A stretch of 28,249 nt of DNA from HRBIN12 sp964640965 (lineage in GTDB: Bacteria; Actinomycetota; UBA4738; HRBIN12): contig CAZXJB010000021.1 of the NCBI GenBank assembly GCA_964640965.1, forward strand, positions 1 to 28,249, read 5' to 3'. The position numbers and the translations under genes are program-made. The notes beneath the pieces are model-generated. The model ran no database searches. It was not told the origin of the DNA and saw nothing but the letters and a program-made list of their open reading frames with translations. Position 1 is the first letter of the stretch. Each line of letters starts with the position of its first letter. Positions 1 through 7,151 of the stretch are shown here, piece after piece.

Positions 1-5
1 TCGGA

Positions 6-30
6 GGGGCGGGTCGGTCGGCCCCGCCCC
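6..30 (-). terminator. possible terminator hairpin after the first NrfD gene
   Basis: An 8-bp perfect GC stem (6-13 pairing with 23-30) with a 9-nt loop lies 34 bases past the stop of the NrfD-like gene on the minus strand. No T-run follows within the window, so this could be a factor-dependent stop or a chance GC-rich hairpin. Confidence 0.3.
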
Positions 31-63
31 GTACGGCCGTCCGGCCCCCGGACGCGTGCGAGC

Positions 64-1302
64 CTATCCGACGCCCGCGGTCTCGGGCACCCTCGGAGGA
101 CGGGCGGGGGTGGAGAGCTCGGCGGGGGCGGCCGACGGCCGGGTACGCGGCCGGCCCTCGGCCTCGGGATGGATCGGGAAGTTCTCCACGACGAAGAGGT
201 AGGCGATCACGCCGGCGGCGACGAGCCCGATCGTGACGCCGATCTCCGCGAGAGACGGCACGTACACGGCGCCGTTCGCCGCCTGGGCCATCCCGGTGAA
301 CACCACGTCCGCCCGGTTCAGCACCACCCCGAGCACCGTCAGCGAGGCCGCGATCACGAGCCGCCCGGGACGTCGCGCGAGATCCCGACCGAGGAACAGG
401 AGCGCCGGCACGAGCACCCCGAGCCCGAGCTCGACCAAGAACAGGAGGCTCGCGGTCGAGCTCTCGAGCAGGCGACCCAGCTCACCCCGCCACGCGAGGT
501 CGGCGACCTTGAGCCCGAGGTAGGCGAGCATGACGACCCCGGAGACCCGCACCATCTCCACGAGGATCCTCACCGGCGGACGCCGACGGAGCGCGCGCGC
601 CGACAGGAAGCTCTCGACGGTCACCATCGCCGGCCCCACGAAGAACGACGAGGTGAGGAAGAACACCGGCAGGAGCATCGACCACCACAGCGGATCCAAC
701 CGGCCCTCGGTGAGGAGGTACAGCGAGCCGAGGGCGGACTGGTGCAGCAGCGGGAGCGTGATCCCGACGATGAGCAGGGGCGCGTAGATCCGCGAGAGGA
801 ACCGCGCGAGCCGCGGTGCCCGCACGCGCTCGACGAAGATGTAGCCGAACTCGACGAGCTGGACCACGGTGTAGCCGCCGACGCAGAGGAAGAGCTCGAA
901 CATCACCGAGTGCGGGTTGAGGTCCCAGACGAAGGGGACGCGCCAGACGTTGATCCAGCGCCCGAGATCGAGGCACAGGCCCGCGCACACCATGAGGTAC
1001 CCGATGAGCGAGGTCAGGAACGCGGCCCGCTCGACCTCGCGCCAGCGCTCGCGCCCGAGGAAGTGCACGAGGAGCGCCGTCGAGTACCCGCCACCGGCGA
1101 GCGCCACTCCGGTGAGCACGTCCCACCAGACCCACAGGCCCCAGGGCCAGCGGTCGCTCAGGTTCGTGCTCGCGCCGAGCCCGAACAGGAGCCGGAACAG
1201 CGCGAGCCCACCGCCGATCCCCGCGAGCGCGGCGAGCACCAGCCGCCCCGGCGTGAGCCGGAAGGTCCATCGCGTCGGGGACCGGGCCACGCGCATGCTC
1301 AC
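64..1302 (-). CDS. NrfD/HybB-like membrane quinone-interacting subunit (copy 1)
   Basis: 412-residue integral membrane protein with about ten hydrophobic segments, roughly at residues 20-40, 52-78, 92-115, 131-158, 172-198, 206-230, 254-270, 284-305, 315-334 and 346-374. The pattern and length fit the NrfD/PsrC/HybB family, which passes electrons between a periplasmic ferredoxin and the quinone pool. The GTG start at 1302 overlaps the stop of the upstream HybA-like ferredoxin gene by 4 bases (GTGA), so the two are probably translationally coupled. It is strikingly similar to the second NrfD at 16837-18072: both share the GASTNL, DRWPWG and HQSALGSL stretches at matching places. A role as membrane anchor and quinone reductase for a hydrogenase is inferred. 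Which catalytic enzyme it serves is unclear, because the nearest one upstream looks cytoplasmic. Confidence 0.9.
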   Translation of the reverse strand: MSMRVARSPTRWTFRLTPGRLVLAALAGIGGGLALFRLLFGLGASTNLSDRWPWGLWVWWDVLTGVALAGGGYSTALLVHFLGRERWREVERAAFLTSLIGYLMVCAGLCLDLGRWINVWRVPFVWDLNPHSVMFELFLCVGGYTVVQLVEFGYIFVERVRAPRLARFLSRIYAPLLIVGITLPLLHQSALGSLYLLTEGRLDPLWWSMLLPVFFLTSSFFVGPAMVTVESFLSARALRRRPPVRILVEMVRVSGVVMLAYLGLKVADLAWRGELGRLLESSTASLLFLVELGLGVLVPALLFLGRDLARRPGRLVIAASLTVLGVVLNRADVVFTGMAQAANGAVYVPSLAEIGVTIGLVAAGVIAYLFVVENFPIHPEAEGRPRTRPSAAPAELSTPARPPRVPETAGVG

Positions 1303-2330
1303 GACGATCCCTCCTCCGAACCCTCCGAGCCCTCCGAGCCGACATGCGCCTCCGCGTCCTCCAAGAACCGGCGCCGGCGCGCGTACAGGACCGTGAGCGT
1401 CGCGAGCACGCCACCGGCGACCGGGGGGATCAGTCGCGTGACCTGCCAGGTGAGCGTTGGGAGCGGTCGCTCGGGCAGGGTCGTCGCGAACCCGAGCGCC
1501 TCGAAGGGCACGTCCGAGACGTACAGGACCGAGGTCCCTCCGACCTCGTGCTCGCCGTAGACGCGGCGGACGTAGCGCGGATCGGCCTCGATGCGTCGCC
1601 AGGCCTCGGCGAGCAGCTCACCCCGCCGCCCGAACGCGATGGCGCCCTGGGGGCAGGCCCCGGCGCACGCCGTCGGCAGACCGCGGGAGGTCCGCTCCAC
1701 GCACAGGTCGCACTTCTCGATCCGACCGACCGGATCGTCCCAGTCGAAGGTCGGGACCCCGAAGGGGCAGGCGACCATGCAGTACCGACACCCGATGCAC
1801 CGGTCGGGGTCGTAGACGACCGGTCCGGCCTCGCTCTTCCGGAGCGCGCCCATGAAGCACGCGGACGCGCAGGCGGGCTCCAGGCAGTGCATGCACTGGA
1901 CCTTCGCGTAGCGCACGACGCCCCGACGCCTGGCCCCGAGGGGGGTCTCGGCCTCGATCTCGAGGACGCGAGCGCGGACGACCGACCAGTTGCTCGAGGC
2001 GAGCGCGGCATCGGGGCCGAGGGCGGGCTGATCCTCGCGCCACGGCAGCCCGTTCGCGGCCTTGCAGGCCTCGACGCACTTGCCGCAGCCGACGCACCGC
2101 GTGAGGTCGATCAGCAGCGCCGGGTCTTCCGCGTGCTCGCGGGCGAGCGCCTCCGGATCGGAGATGGGGGCGAGCTCTGCCGCTCGGGCCCGCGGCGCGC
2201 GCGCCAGGACCGCGGCGGCACCGACACCGGTCGTTGCCGTCTTGAGGAACGCTCGCCGCGCGAGCGGGGCGCCGGTCGCCGACGAACGGACCGGATCTGC
2301 GGACCCATCCCGTCGAACATCCTGCGCCAC
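1299..2330 (-). CDS. HybA-like Tat-exported ferredoxin with four [4Fe-4S] clusters (copy 1)
   Basis: 343-residue electron-transfer protein. A twin-arginine signal (ARRAFLK, residues 24-30, then a hydrophobic stretch to about 50) predicts export. Sixteen cysteines form four [4Fe-4S] sets: C79/82/85/89, C146/149/154/158, C178/181/184/188 and C207/210/222/226. A hydrophobic C-terminal segment at about 298-317 should anchor it, as in HybA of E. coli hydrogenase 2. It would carry electrons from a hydrogenase small subunit to the NrfD-like protein encoded next, with which it overlaps by 4 bases. The start is GTG at 2330, with GGAGG eight bases upstream. The acidic Gly-Ser-Glu tail comes from a short tandem DNA repeat. 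The paralogue at 18069-19055 has the same cysteine layout and the same C-terminal region (GGTSV.Y.SDVPFE.LGF). Confidence 0.9.
   Translation of the reverse strand: MAQDVRRDGSADPVRSSATGAPLARRAFLKTATTGVGAAAVLARAPRARAAELAPISDPEALAREHAEDPALLIDLTRCVGCGKCVEACKAANGLPWREDQPALGPDAALASSNWSVVRARVLEIEAETPLGARRRGVVRYAKVQCMHCLEPACASACFMGALRKSEAGPVVYDPDRCIGCRYCMVACPFGVPTFDWDDPVGRIEKCDLCVERTSRGLPTACAGACPQGAIAFGRRGELLAEAWRRIEADPRYVRRVYGEHEVGGTSVLYVSDVPFEALGFATTLPERPLPTLTWQVTRLIPPVAGGVLATLTVLYARRRRFLEDAEAHVGSEGSEGSEEGSS
1312..1338. repeat. three tandem 9-bp units inside the HybA-like gene
   Basis: The units are tcctccgaa, ccctccgag and ccctccgag. They encode the repeated Gly-Ser-Glu tail of the ferredoxin. 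The repeat keeps frame and lies just before the stop codon, so changes in copy number would only lengthen or shorten the tail. The paralogous ferredoxin lacks it. Confidence 0.7.
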
Positions 2331-2448
2331 GGCCCGAGCCTCCGGGAGATCCTTCCACCAGCAGCCTGCATGCTCCGAACCGACCGCGCATCCAGCGGTG
2401 GTCCCGAGACCCGCGGGACCGACCCGAACATTGACTCGGACGCGAAAC
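2331..2448 (-). promoter_or_regulatory. spacer between endopeptidase and HybA-like gene, with hairpin
   Basis: This 118-base gap is the only sizeable break in an otherwise overlapping gene series. It contains a perfect 7-bp inverted repeat (2400-2406 with 2414-2420, 7-nt loop) about 29 bases past the endopeptidase stop. The hairpin could end or attenuate the upstream hydrogenase transcript, although no T-run follows. The rest of the gap, up to the ribosome binding site at about 2339-2343, has room for a separate promoter for the ferredoxin-NrfD pair. I could not identify convincing -35 and -10 boxes. Confidence 0.3.
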
Positions 2449-2916
2449 CTAGTGTGCGCAGAGGGCCCGGGCCTCCGCGAGCACCCGAGCCTCGAGCTCA
2501 GGCAGCGCCGCGGCCACCGGGCCCGAGACCGAGGCGCCGGCTCGGGTCGCGGCGACCTGCACCCCGAGCACCACGATCCGGGGCGGCGCGGGCAGCGTGG
2601 CCGCGAGCGCGATCACCTCCGCCACCCCGAGCCCGTGGGAAGACACCGGGTCGCCGAGCTCCACGGGAAGACCCCCCGGCTGCGCCTCGACGCGCACGAT
2701 CTCGCCGGGGGCGAGGTTCGGGGCGCGCACCGCGTCCACCACGACCACGGCGTCCGCCCCCTGCAGCGCGTCGAGCAGATGCACCGCCGCGGAGAGCTCG
2801 CGGACCTCGACCCCGAGGCGCTCGAGCTCGGTCCTCGCCCCCCGAACGGCGAGCACCCCGGCGGCGTCGTCGCCCGCGCCGAGCGACCCGACCCCGACGA
2901 CCCGGACGCGCCTCAT
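2449..2916 (-). CDS. [NiFe]-hydrogenase maturation endopeptidase (HyaD/HycI family)
   Basis: 155-residue protein of the family that removes the C-terminal tail of the hydrogenase large subunit once nickel has been inserted. The N-terminus GVGSLGAGDDAAG matches the family's G-N/S-x-L-x-x-D-[DE]-G pattern with an acidic nickel-binding residue. Further signs are VVVVDAV near residues 58-64 and SSHGLG with a conserved His near residue 94. The length is normal. Its likely substrate is the large subunit encoded directly upstream (2947-4239), which carries a cleavable tail after its last metal-binding motif. The ATG at 2916 sits in the second unit of a 17-bp tandem duplication, described separately. 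Confidence 0.88.
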   Translation of the reverse strand: MRRVRVVGVGSLGAGDDAAGVLAVRGARTELERLGVEVRELSAAVHLLDALQGADAVVVVDAVRAPNLAPGEIVRVEAQPGGLPVELGDPVSSHGLGVAEVIALAATLPAPPRIVVLGVQVAATRAGASVSGPVAAALPELEARVLAEARALCAH

Positions 2917-2935
2917 CGCCGGACGCGCCTCATCG
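2902..2935. repeat. 17-bp tandem duplication across the endopeptidase start
   Basis: The unit ccggacgcgcctcatcg occurs twice head to tail (2902-2918 and 2919-2935). On the minus strand each copy contains an ATG. Because 17 is not a multiple of three, the upstream ATG (2933) opens a six-codon frame that stops at 2913, and its TGA overlaps the real ATG at 2916. The first copy also supplies a GAGG eleven bases before the real start. Confidence 0.85.
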
Positions 2936-2946
2936 CCCGGGGCCCC

Positions 2947-4239
2947 TCACAGCCGCCGGATGTCCAGCCGCAGGAAGTGGGTGGCGCACGAGATGCAGGG
3001 GTCGTAGTTGCGCACGACCATCTCGCACAGCCGCGTGAGCTCCTCGTCCGAACGGTCGAGCACCCCGGGGACGAAGGCGCGGAGGTCCTCCTCCATGTGA
3101 CGGAGGTTCTGCGAGGTCGGCGGCACGATCCTCGCCTCGAGGATCCTCCCGTCCTCGGCGACGTCGTAGCGGTGGTACAGCGTCCCCCGCGGCGCCTCCG
3201 TCGCCCAGACCGCGCGCCCGGCGCGGGGGGCGACCTCGGCCGCCGGGGGGTCCGGCGGCTCGTAGGCCCGGATCAGCCGGATCGCCTCCTCGATCGCGAG
3301 CGCCGTCTCGACGACCCGGGCCGCCATCGACCAGAACGGGTCGAGCTCGGGCACCTCGAGCCCCGTGCGGCGCATGCACTCCCGCGCGACCGGAGGGAGG
3401 AGCGCCGCGTTCAGGTTCACCCGCGCGAGCGGGCCCGTGTGGTAGGGCGTCCCCGTCTCGGCGATCACCGAATGCAGGGCGTTCGAGTGCTCGACGTGGA
3501 TCTCCCGCGTGACGGTCTCGTACTCCTCGAAGGTCCACCGCCGTCCCTCGGTCGAGGCCATCTCCCCCTCGTTCATCGGGTACTCCTCGGGATGGACCAT
3601 CGACACGAGCTCGGCCCGCCGCGGCAGGGACGGGCGCTCGAGTGAGGCGACGAGCTCGGCGATCCGCGGCATCTGCTCGAGCGCCCACTCCAGCCGCGGC
3701 AGGAGGGCCTCGAGGTCCCGGCGCCGCGGCGCCCGGGAGAATCCACCGACCCGCGGGGAGACGGGGTGGATCTCGCGCCCGCCGATCACCTCCATCACGT
3801 CGTTGCCGACCCGCTTGATCGCGAGCGCGGTCCGCACGTGCTCCGGGTGGTCCTTGGCCATCTCGATCGCGCTGTCGTAGCCGAGGAAGTCCGGCAGGGC
3901 GAGGAGGAACACGTGCAGCACGTGGCTCTCGATCCACTCCCCGCAGTACAGGAGGCGCCGCAGCTCCCGCACGCCGGGAGGGACCTCGACCCCGAAGAGG
4001 CGCGCCAGACCGTGGACGGCGCTCATCTGGTAGGCCACCGGGCAGATGCCGCAGATCCGCGGCACGATGTCCGGGACCTCGTGGTAGGCGCGGCCGCGCA
4101 GGAACGCCTCGAAGAAGCGCGGGGGCTCGTAGATCTCCAGGCGGAGATCGACGATCTCATGGTCGCGGGCGGTGATGTGCAGGGCGCCCTCGCCCTCGAC
4201 GCGCGCGATCACCGGCACCTCGACCCTGCGGTGGGTCAC
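2947..4239 (-). CDS. hydA: [NiFe]-hydrogenase large subunit, group 3b-like
   Basis: 430-residue catalytic subunit that holds the Ni-Fe active site and splits or forms H2. The N-terminal metal motif is RICGIC (C63, C66). The C-terminal one is DPCISCATH (D413, C415, C418, H421), followed by a nine-residue tail expected to be cut off by the endopeptidase. An RVEGEG stretch near residue 15 is the usual Glu-containing motif. Length and the ICGICPVAYQMSA context resemble cytoplasmic NAD(P)-linked sulfhydrogenase-type enzymes (group 3b), and the four-gene set around it agrees. No signal peptide is present. The GTG at 4239 overlaps the small subunit stop by 4 bases. Assignment to group 3b rather than another group 3 subtype is by motif and neighbours only. 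Confidence 0.92.
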   Translation of the reverse strand: MTHRRVEVPVIARVEGEGALHITARDHEIVDLRLEIYEPPRFFEAFLRGRAYHEVPDIVPRICGICPVAYQMSAVHGLARLFGVEVPPGVRELRRLLYCGEWIESHVLHVFLLALPDFLGYDSAIEMAKDHPEHVRTALAIKRVGNDVMEVIGGREIHPVSPRVGGFSRAPRRRDLEALLPRLEWALEQMPRIAELVASLERPSLPRRAELVSMVHPEEYPMNEGEMASTEGRRWTFEEYETVTREIHVEHSNALHSVIAETGTPYHTGPLARVNLNAALLPPVARECMRRTGLEVPELDPFWSMAARVVETALAIEEAIRLIRAYEPPDPPAAEVAPRAGRAVWATEAPRGTLYHRYDVAEDGRILEARIVPPTSQNLRHMEEDLRAFVPGVLDRSDEELTRLCEMVVRNYDPCISCATHFLRLDIRRL

Positions 4240-5054
4240 CCCGCACCCCCCTCCTGGGAGGCACCCGCGCCCTCCAGCAGACGCGACGCGGCCTCCCGGA
4301 AGGCCGGCGCCCACCCGGTGATGAACCGGAACCGGTCGGCCGCCTCCCGCGGCGACAGCCCGAGCTCGACGAACCGCCGTCCGAGCGCGTCGGCGTTGCC
4401 CGGCGCCTGGGCGGGCCCGAAGCACCCATAGCACCCACGCCCGAAGGCCGGGCAGATCGCCCCGCACCCCGTCCGGGTGACGGGGCCGAGGCAGGGCTCG
4501 CCCTTCGCGACCACGACGCACACGACCCCCCGGCGCTTGCACTCGACGCACACCGGCGAGGTCGGGACCCGCGGCATCGCGCCGCGCAACAGCGTCGAGA
4601 GCGCGTGGAGCAGCTCGCCCCGGTCGATCGGGCACCCGGTGAGCTCGAGGTCCACGGGCACCAGGTCGGCGATCGGGCGCGAGTCTTCGAGCGAGCGCAC
4701 GTACTCCGGCGTCGGGTAGACCGTCCGCACGAACTCCTCGTGCCGGCCGGTGGCGTTGCGCAGGGCCTGGATCCCGCCGGCCGTCGCGCACGCCCCGATC
4801 GTGATGAGGATCCTCGAGGCCTCGCGGATCTCCCGGATCTGCGCCTCCTGCTCGGGCGTGGAGATCGAGCCCTCCACGAGCGTCACGTCGTAGGGACCCG
4901 GCCGCAGGTCGGAGGAGGCCTCGGCGAAGCTCGCGATCTCGATCGCCCCCGCGAGCTCGAGCAGCGCCTCCTCGGCGTCGAGGATCTGGAGCTGGCAGCC
5001 GTCGCAGGAGGCCATCTTGAACACGGCGACGCGGGGGCGGGCCGGCGCGCTCAC
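4236..5054 (-). CDS. hydD: [NiFe]-hydrogenase small subunit, group 3b-like
   Basis: 272-residue Fe-S subunit that carries electrons from the active site. The proximal cluster ligands are C17 and C20 (SCDGCQ), C89 (GACA) and C141 (GCP). Later cysteines (C169, C172, C188, C197, C201, C208, C211) can bind two more clusters. There is no Tat signal and no C-terminal membrane segment, so it is expected in the cytoplasm, unlike the second small subunit in this window. The start is GTG at 5054, which overlaps the gamma subunit stop by 4 bases. The 3' end overlaps the large subunit start in the same way. The call is firm at family level. Confidence 0.92.
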   Translation of the reverse strand: MSAPARPRVAVFKMASCDGCQLQILDAEEALLELAGAIEIASFAEASSDLRPGPYDVTLVEGSISTPEQEAQIREIREASRILITIGACATAGGIQALRNATGRHEEFVRTVYPTPEYVRSLEDSRPIADLVPVDLELTGCPIDRGELLHALSTLLRGAMPRVPTSPVCVECKRRGVVCVVVAKGEPCLGPVTRTGCGAICPAFGRGCYGCFGPAQAPGNADALGRRFVELGLSPREAADRFRFITGWAPAFREAASRLLEGAGASQEGGAG

Positions 5055-5923
5055 AGCTCCCGCACCTCCATCAGGGGCACGACGTGGTCCCACCGGAAGA
5101 CCGGGCCGTCGGTGCAGACGAAGTACGGGCCGAGCTGGCAGTGGCCGCACAGGCCGATGCCGCACTCCATGTGGCGCTCGAGCGAGACCCAGATCCGGTC
5201 GGCCGGGACCCCGAGCTCGAGCAGCCCGCGGCCGGCGAAGCGCATCATGACCTCGGGGCCGCACATGAACGCCGTGGTGCGGGCGGGCTCGATCCTCGCC
5301 TTCGGGAACAGCGTCGTCACGACCCCCACGTCGTAGAGCCACGTGCCCACGGCCTCGTCCACGGCGAGGTGGAGCTCGACCCCCAGCCGCTCCATCAGCG
5401 CCACCCACTCGTCCAGCTGGTCCTTGTAGGGGAGCAGGTCCGGGGTCCGCGCACCGAGCAGCAGGATCAGCCGCCGGTAGTGGTCGCGCCGGCGCATCGC
5501 GGCCTCGACGGCGGGCCGCACCGGGCACACGCCGACCCCGCCCGCGACGACGAGGAGGTCGCCACCCTCGGCGTCCTGGAGCGGCCAGGGCCGACCGAAG
5601 GGGCCCCGCACCCCGATCTCGTCCCCCGGCTCCAGGTTCCGGAACGCGTCCGTGACGCGCCCCACGTGCCGCACGGTGTGCCCGAGGTGGTGGGGGTGCA
5701 TCGGGTTCGAGGAGATCGAGATCGCCACCTCGCCCACCCCGAACAGGTAGAGCATGTTGAACTGCCCCGCCTCGAAGGCGTAGCCCTCGCCGTCGGTGCC
5801 CCGCCAGGTCATCCAGTAGGTCGAGCTCTCCGGCGTCTCCGGAACGATGCGCTGGATCACGGCGATCCGCATCGGTCGGCCCTCGGGCTGCGCCCACCGC
5901 TCGCGCAGGTCGGTCGCGCTCAC
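5051..5923 (-). CDS. hydG: hydrogenase gamma subunit: FAD/NAD(P)-binding oxidoreductase with [2Fe-2S] cluster
   Basis: 290-residue flavoprotein of the ferredoxin-NADP reductase fold, similar to sulfhydrogenase HydG and dihydroorotate dehydrogenase electron-transfer subunits. It should link hydrogenase electrons to NAD(P). Visible signs are GQFNML (53-58) in the FAD domain, GVRGPFG (104-110), the nucleotide-binding VAGGVGVCPVRP (126-137) and CGPE (221-224). A C-terminal cysteine set (C254, C259, C262, C270) should hold a [2Fe-2S] cluster. The GTG at 5923 overlaps the beta subunit stop. Whether NAD or NADP is preferred cannot be read from the sequence. Confidence 0.92.
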   Translation of the reverse strand: MSATDLRERWAQPEGRPMRIAVIQRIVPETPESSTYWMTWRGTDGEGYAFEAGQFNMLYLFGVGEVAISISSNPMHPHHLGHTVRHVGRVTDAFRNLEPGDEIGVRGPFGRPWPLQDAEGGDLLVVAGGVGVCPVRPAVEAAMRRRDHYRRLILLLGARTPDLLPYKDQLDEWVALMERLGVELHLAVDEAVGTWLYDVGVVTTLFPKARIEPARTTAFMCGPEVMMRFAGRGLLELGVPADRIWVSLERHMECGIGLCGHCQLGPYFVCTDGPVFRWDHVVPLMEVREL

Positions 5924-7026
5924 GACGTCCGCACCTCCACCGCGCCGTCAATCGCGCGGATCGCGGCGATCTCCTCGGTCACGTCGATGCCGACGGGGCA
6001 CCAGGTGATGCAGCGGCCGCAGCCCACGCACCCCGAGACGCCGAACTGGTCGATCCAGGACGCGAACTTGTGGGTGAGCCACTGCCGGTAGCGGGCCGCA
6101 TGGCTCTCGCGCACGACCGCGCCGGCCGCCCACGAGCACTCCGCGCCGAAGCAGCTCGCCCACTCGCGGGTCCGGGTCGCGAGCTCGCCGCCGATCGAGA
6201 CGTCGTCCACGACGTCGTGGCAGAAGCACGTCGGGCAGACCATCGTGCAGTTCGCGCAGGCGAGGCACCGCGCCGCGACCTCGTGCCACCGCGGGTGCTC
6301 GCGGTTGCGGTACAGCAGGCCCGGCAGGTCCGAGAGGTCGACCTCGCGGCCCATGCGCTCGGCCGCCGCCGCGAGGATCCGCGCGGCCTCCTCCCGCTCG
6401 GCCTCGGTCGCCAGGCGCGCGCCGAGCGCGCCGCGGAGCTCCTCGCCCGCGCGGCTGCCGACCTCCAGCGTGAAGCCGTCCTCGAGCTCCGTGAGCGCGA
6501 GGTCGAACCCCACCGTGCACCGCGGCCCCGTCCCCGCCGAGACGCAGAAGCAGGTGGCGCCGGGGACCGCGCAGTTCACGCCGACGAGCAGGGCCCGCTC
6601 GCGCCGCCGCCGGTAGCGCTCGTCGAGCTCCATGAACACCCGGTCCTGCACCGCGATCGCGTGCAGGTCGCAGCTCCGCAGGCCGATGATCGCGAGGGGT
6701 CGCGGATCCTCCTCCGGGGCGGCCTCGACGCGCATCCCCTCGCGGTCGCGACGGATCTCGGTGAGCCGCTCCCGCGGGGGGAACAGGAACCGCTTGCCGG
6801 CGTCCGGGCCGTGGGCCCAGTCGAAGAGGCGGTCGTCCCCGCCCTGTTCCAGCCGGTACGAGCCGGGGCCCTGGATCTCCCGCACCCCGGCGGGCAGGTC
6901 CGCCAGGCCCTCGACGTCATCGAGCACGATCGCCCCGTCGCGCACGGTCGGCCCGACGACCCGGTAGCCGCGGGCCGCGAGCAGCCCGACCAACCGGTCG
7001 AGGTCGACGCGGCGGATGTACCACAT
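5920..7026 (-). CDS. hydB: hydrogenase beta subunit: [4Fe-4S] electron-transfer protein
   Basis: 368-residue Fe-S subunit of the HydB / anaerobic sulfite reductase A type. Two ferredoxin-like motifs are near the C-terminus: C254-x2-C257-x2-C260-x3-C264, and C333-x2-C336-x2-C339-x3-C343 followed by P. The N-terminal two thirds carries several other cysteines (C119, C152, C159, C161, C170). It is thought to relay electrons between the small subunit and the flavin subunit. It is the first gene of the locus. I chose ATG at 7026 because a GGGAGGAG ribosome binding site lies four bases before it; an upstream in-frame start at 7113 would add a proline- and arginine-rich stretch without family character. 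Confidence 0.9.
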   Translation of the reverse strand: MWYIRRVDLDRLVGLLAARGYRVVGPTVRDGAIVLDDVEGLADLPAGVREIQGPGSYRLEQGGDDRLFDWAHGPDAGKRFLFPPRERLTEIRRDREGMRVEAAPEEDPRPLAIIGLRSCDLHAIAVQDRVFMELDERYRRRRERALLVGVNCAVPGATCFCVSAGTGPRCTVGFDLALTELEDGFTLEVGSRAGEELRGALGARLATEAEREEAARILAAAAERMGREVDLSDLPGLLYRNREHPRWHEVAARCLACANCTMVCPTCFCHDVVDDVSIGGELATRTREWASCFGAECSWAAGAVVRESHAARYRQWLTHKFASWIDQFGVSGCVGCGRCITWCPVGIDVTEEIAAIRAIDGAVEVRTS

Positions 7027-7151
7027 CGCGCTCCTCCCGCCCTGAGCGTCCCGCGCGCCCGCAGTCGGCCCAAAAGGCGGACGTCCCGGCGCCCGCGGGC
7101 CGTTGGCCTGCATCTTGCCACGGTCCTCGGTCCAGCGCGTACCCTTGCGTC
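7027..7151. promoter_or_regulatory. divergent intergenic region between hydrogenase locus and pncB
   Basis: These 125 bases separate two genes read in opposite directions, so they must hold the promoter of the hydrogenase operon and probably that of pncB. The only strong element I can point to is the ribosome binding site of the beta subunit gene at about 7031-7038. A TTGCCA at about 7116 and TACCCT just before the pncB start are weak, widely spaced promoter-like boxes. Confidence 0.35.

Noticed and set aside
1312..1338. Short tandem repeat considered as a CRISPR or regulatory array
   Set aside because: The units are only 9 bp with no spacers and are in-frame coding sequence.
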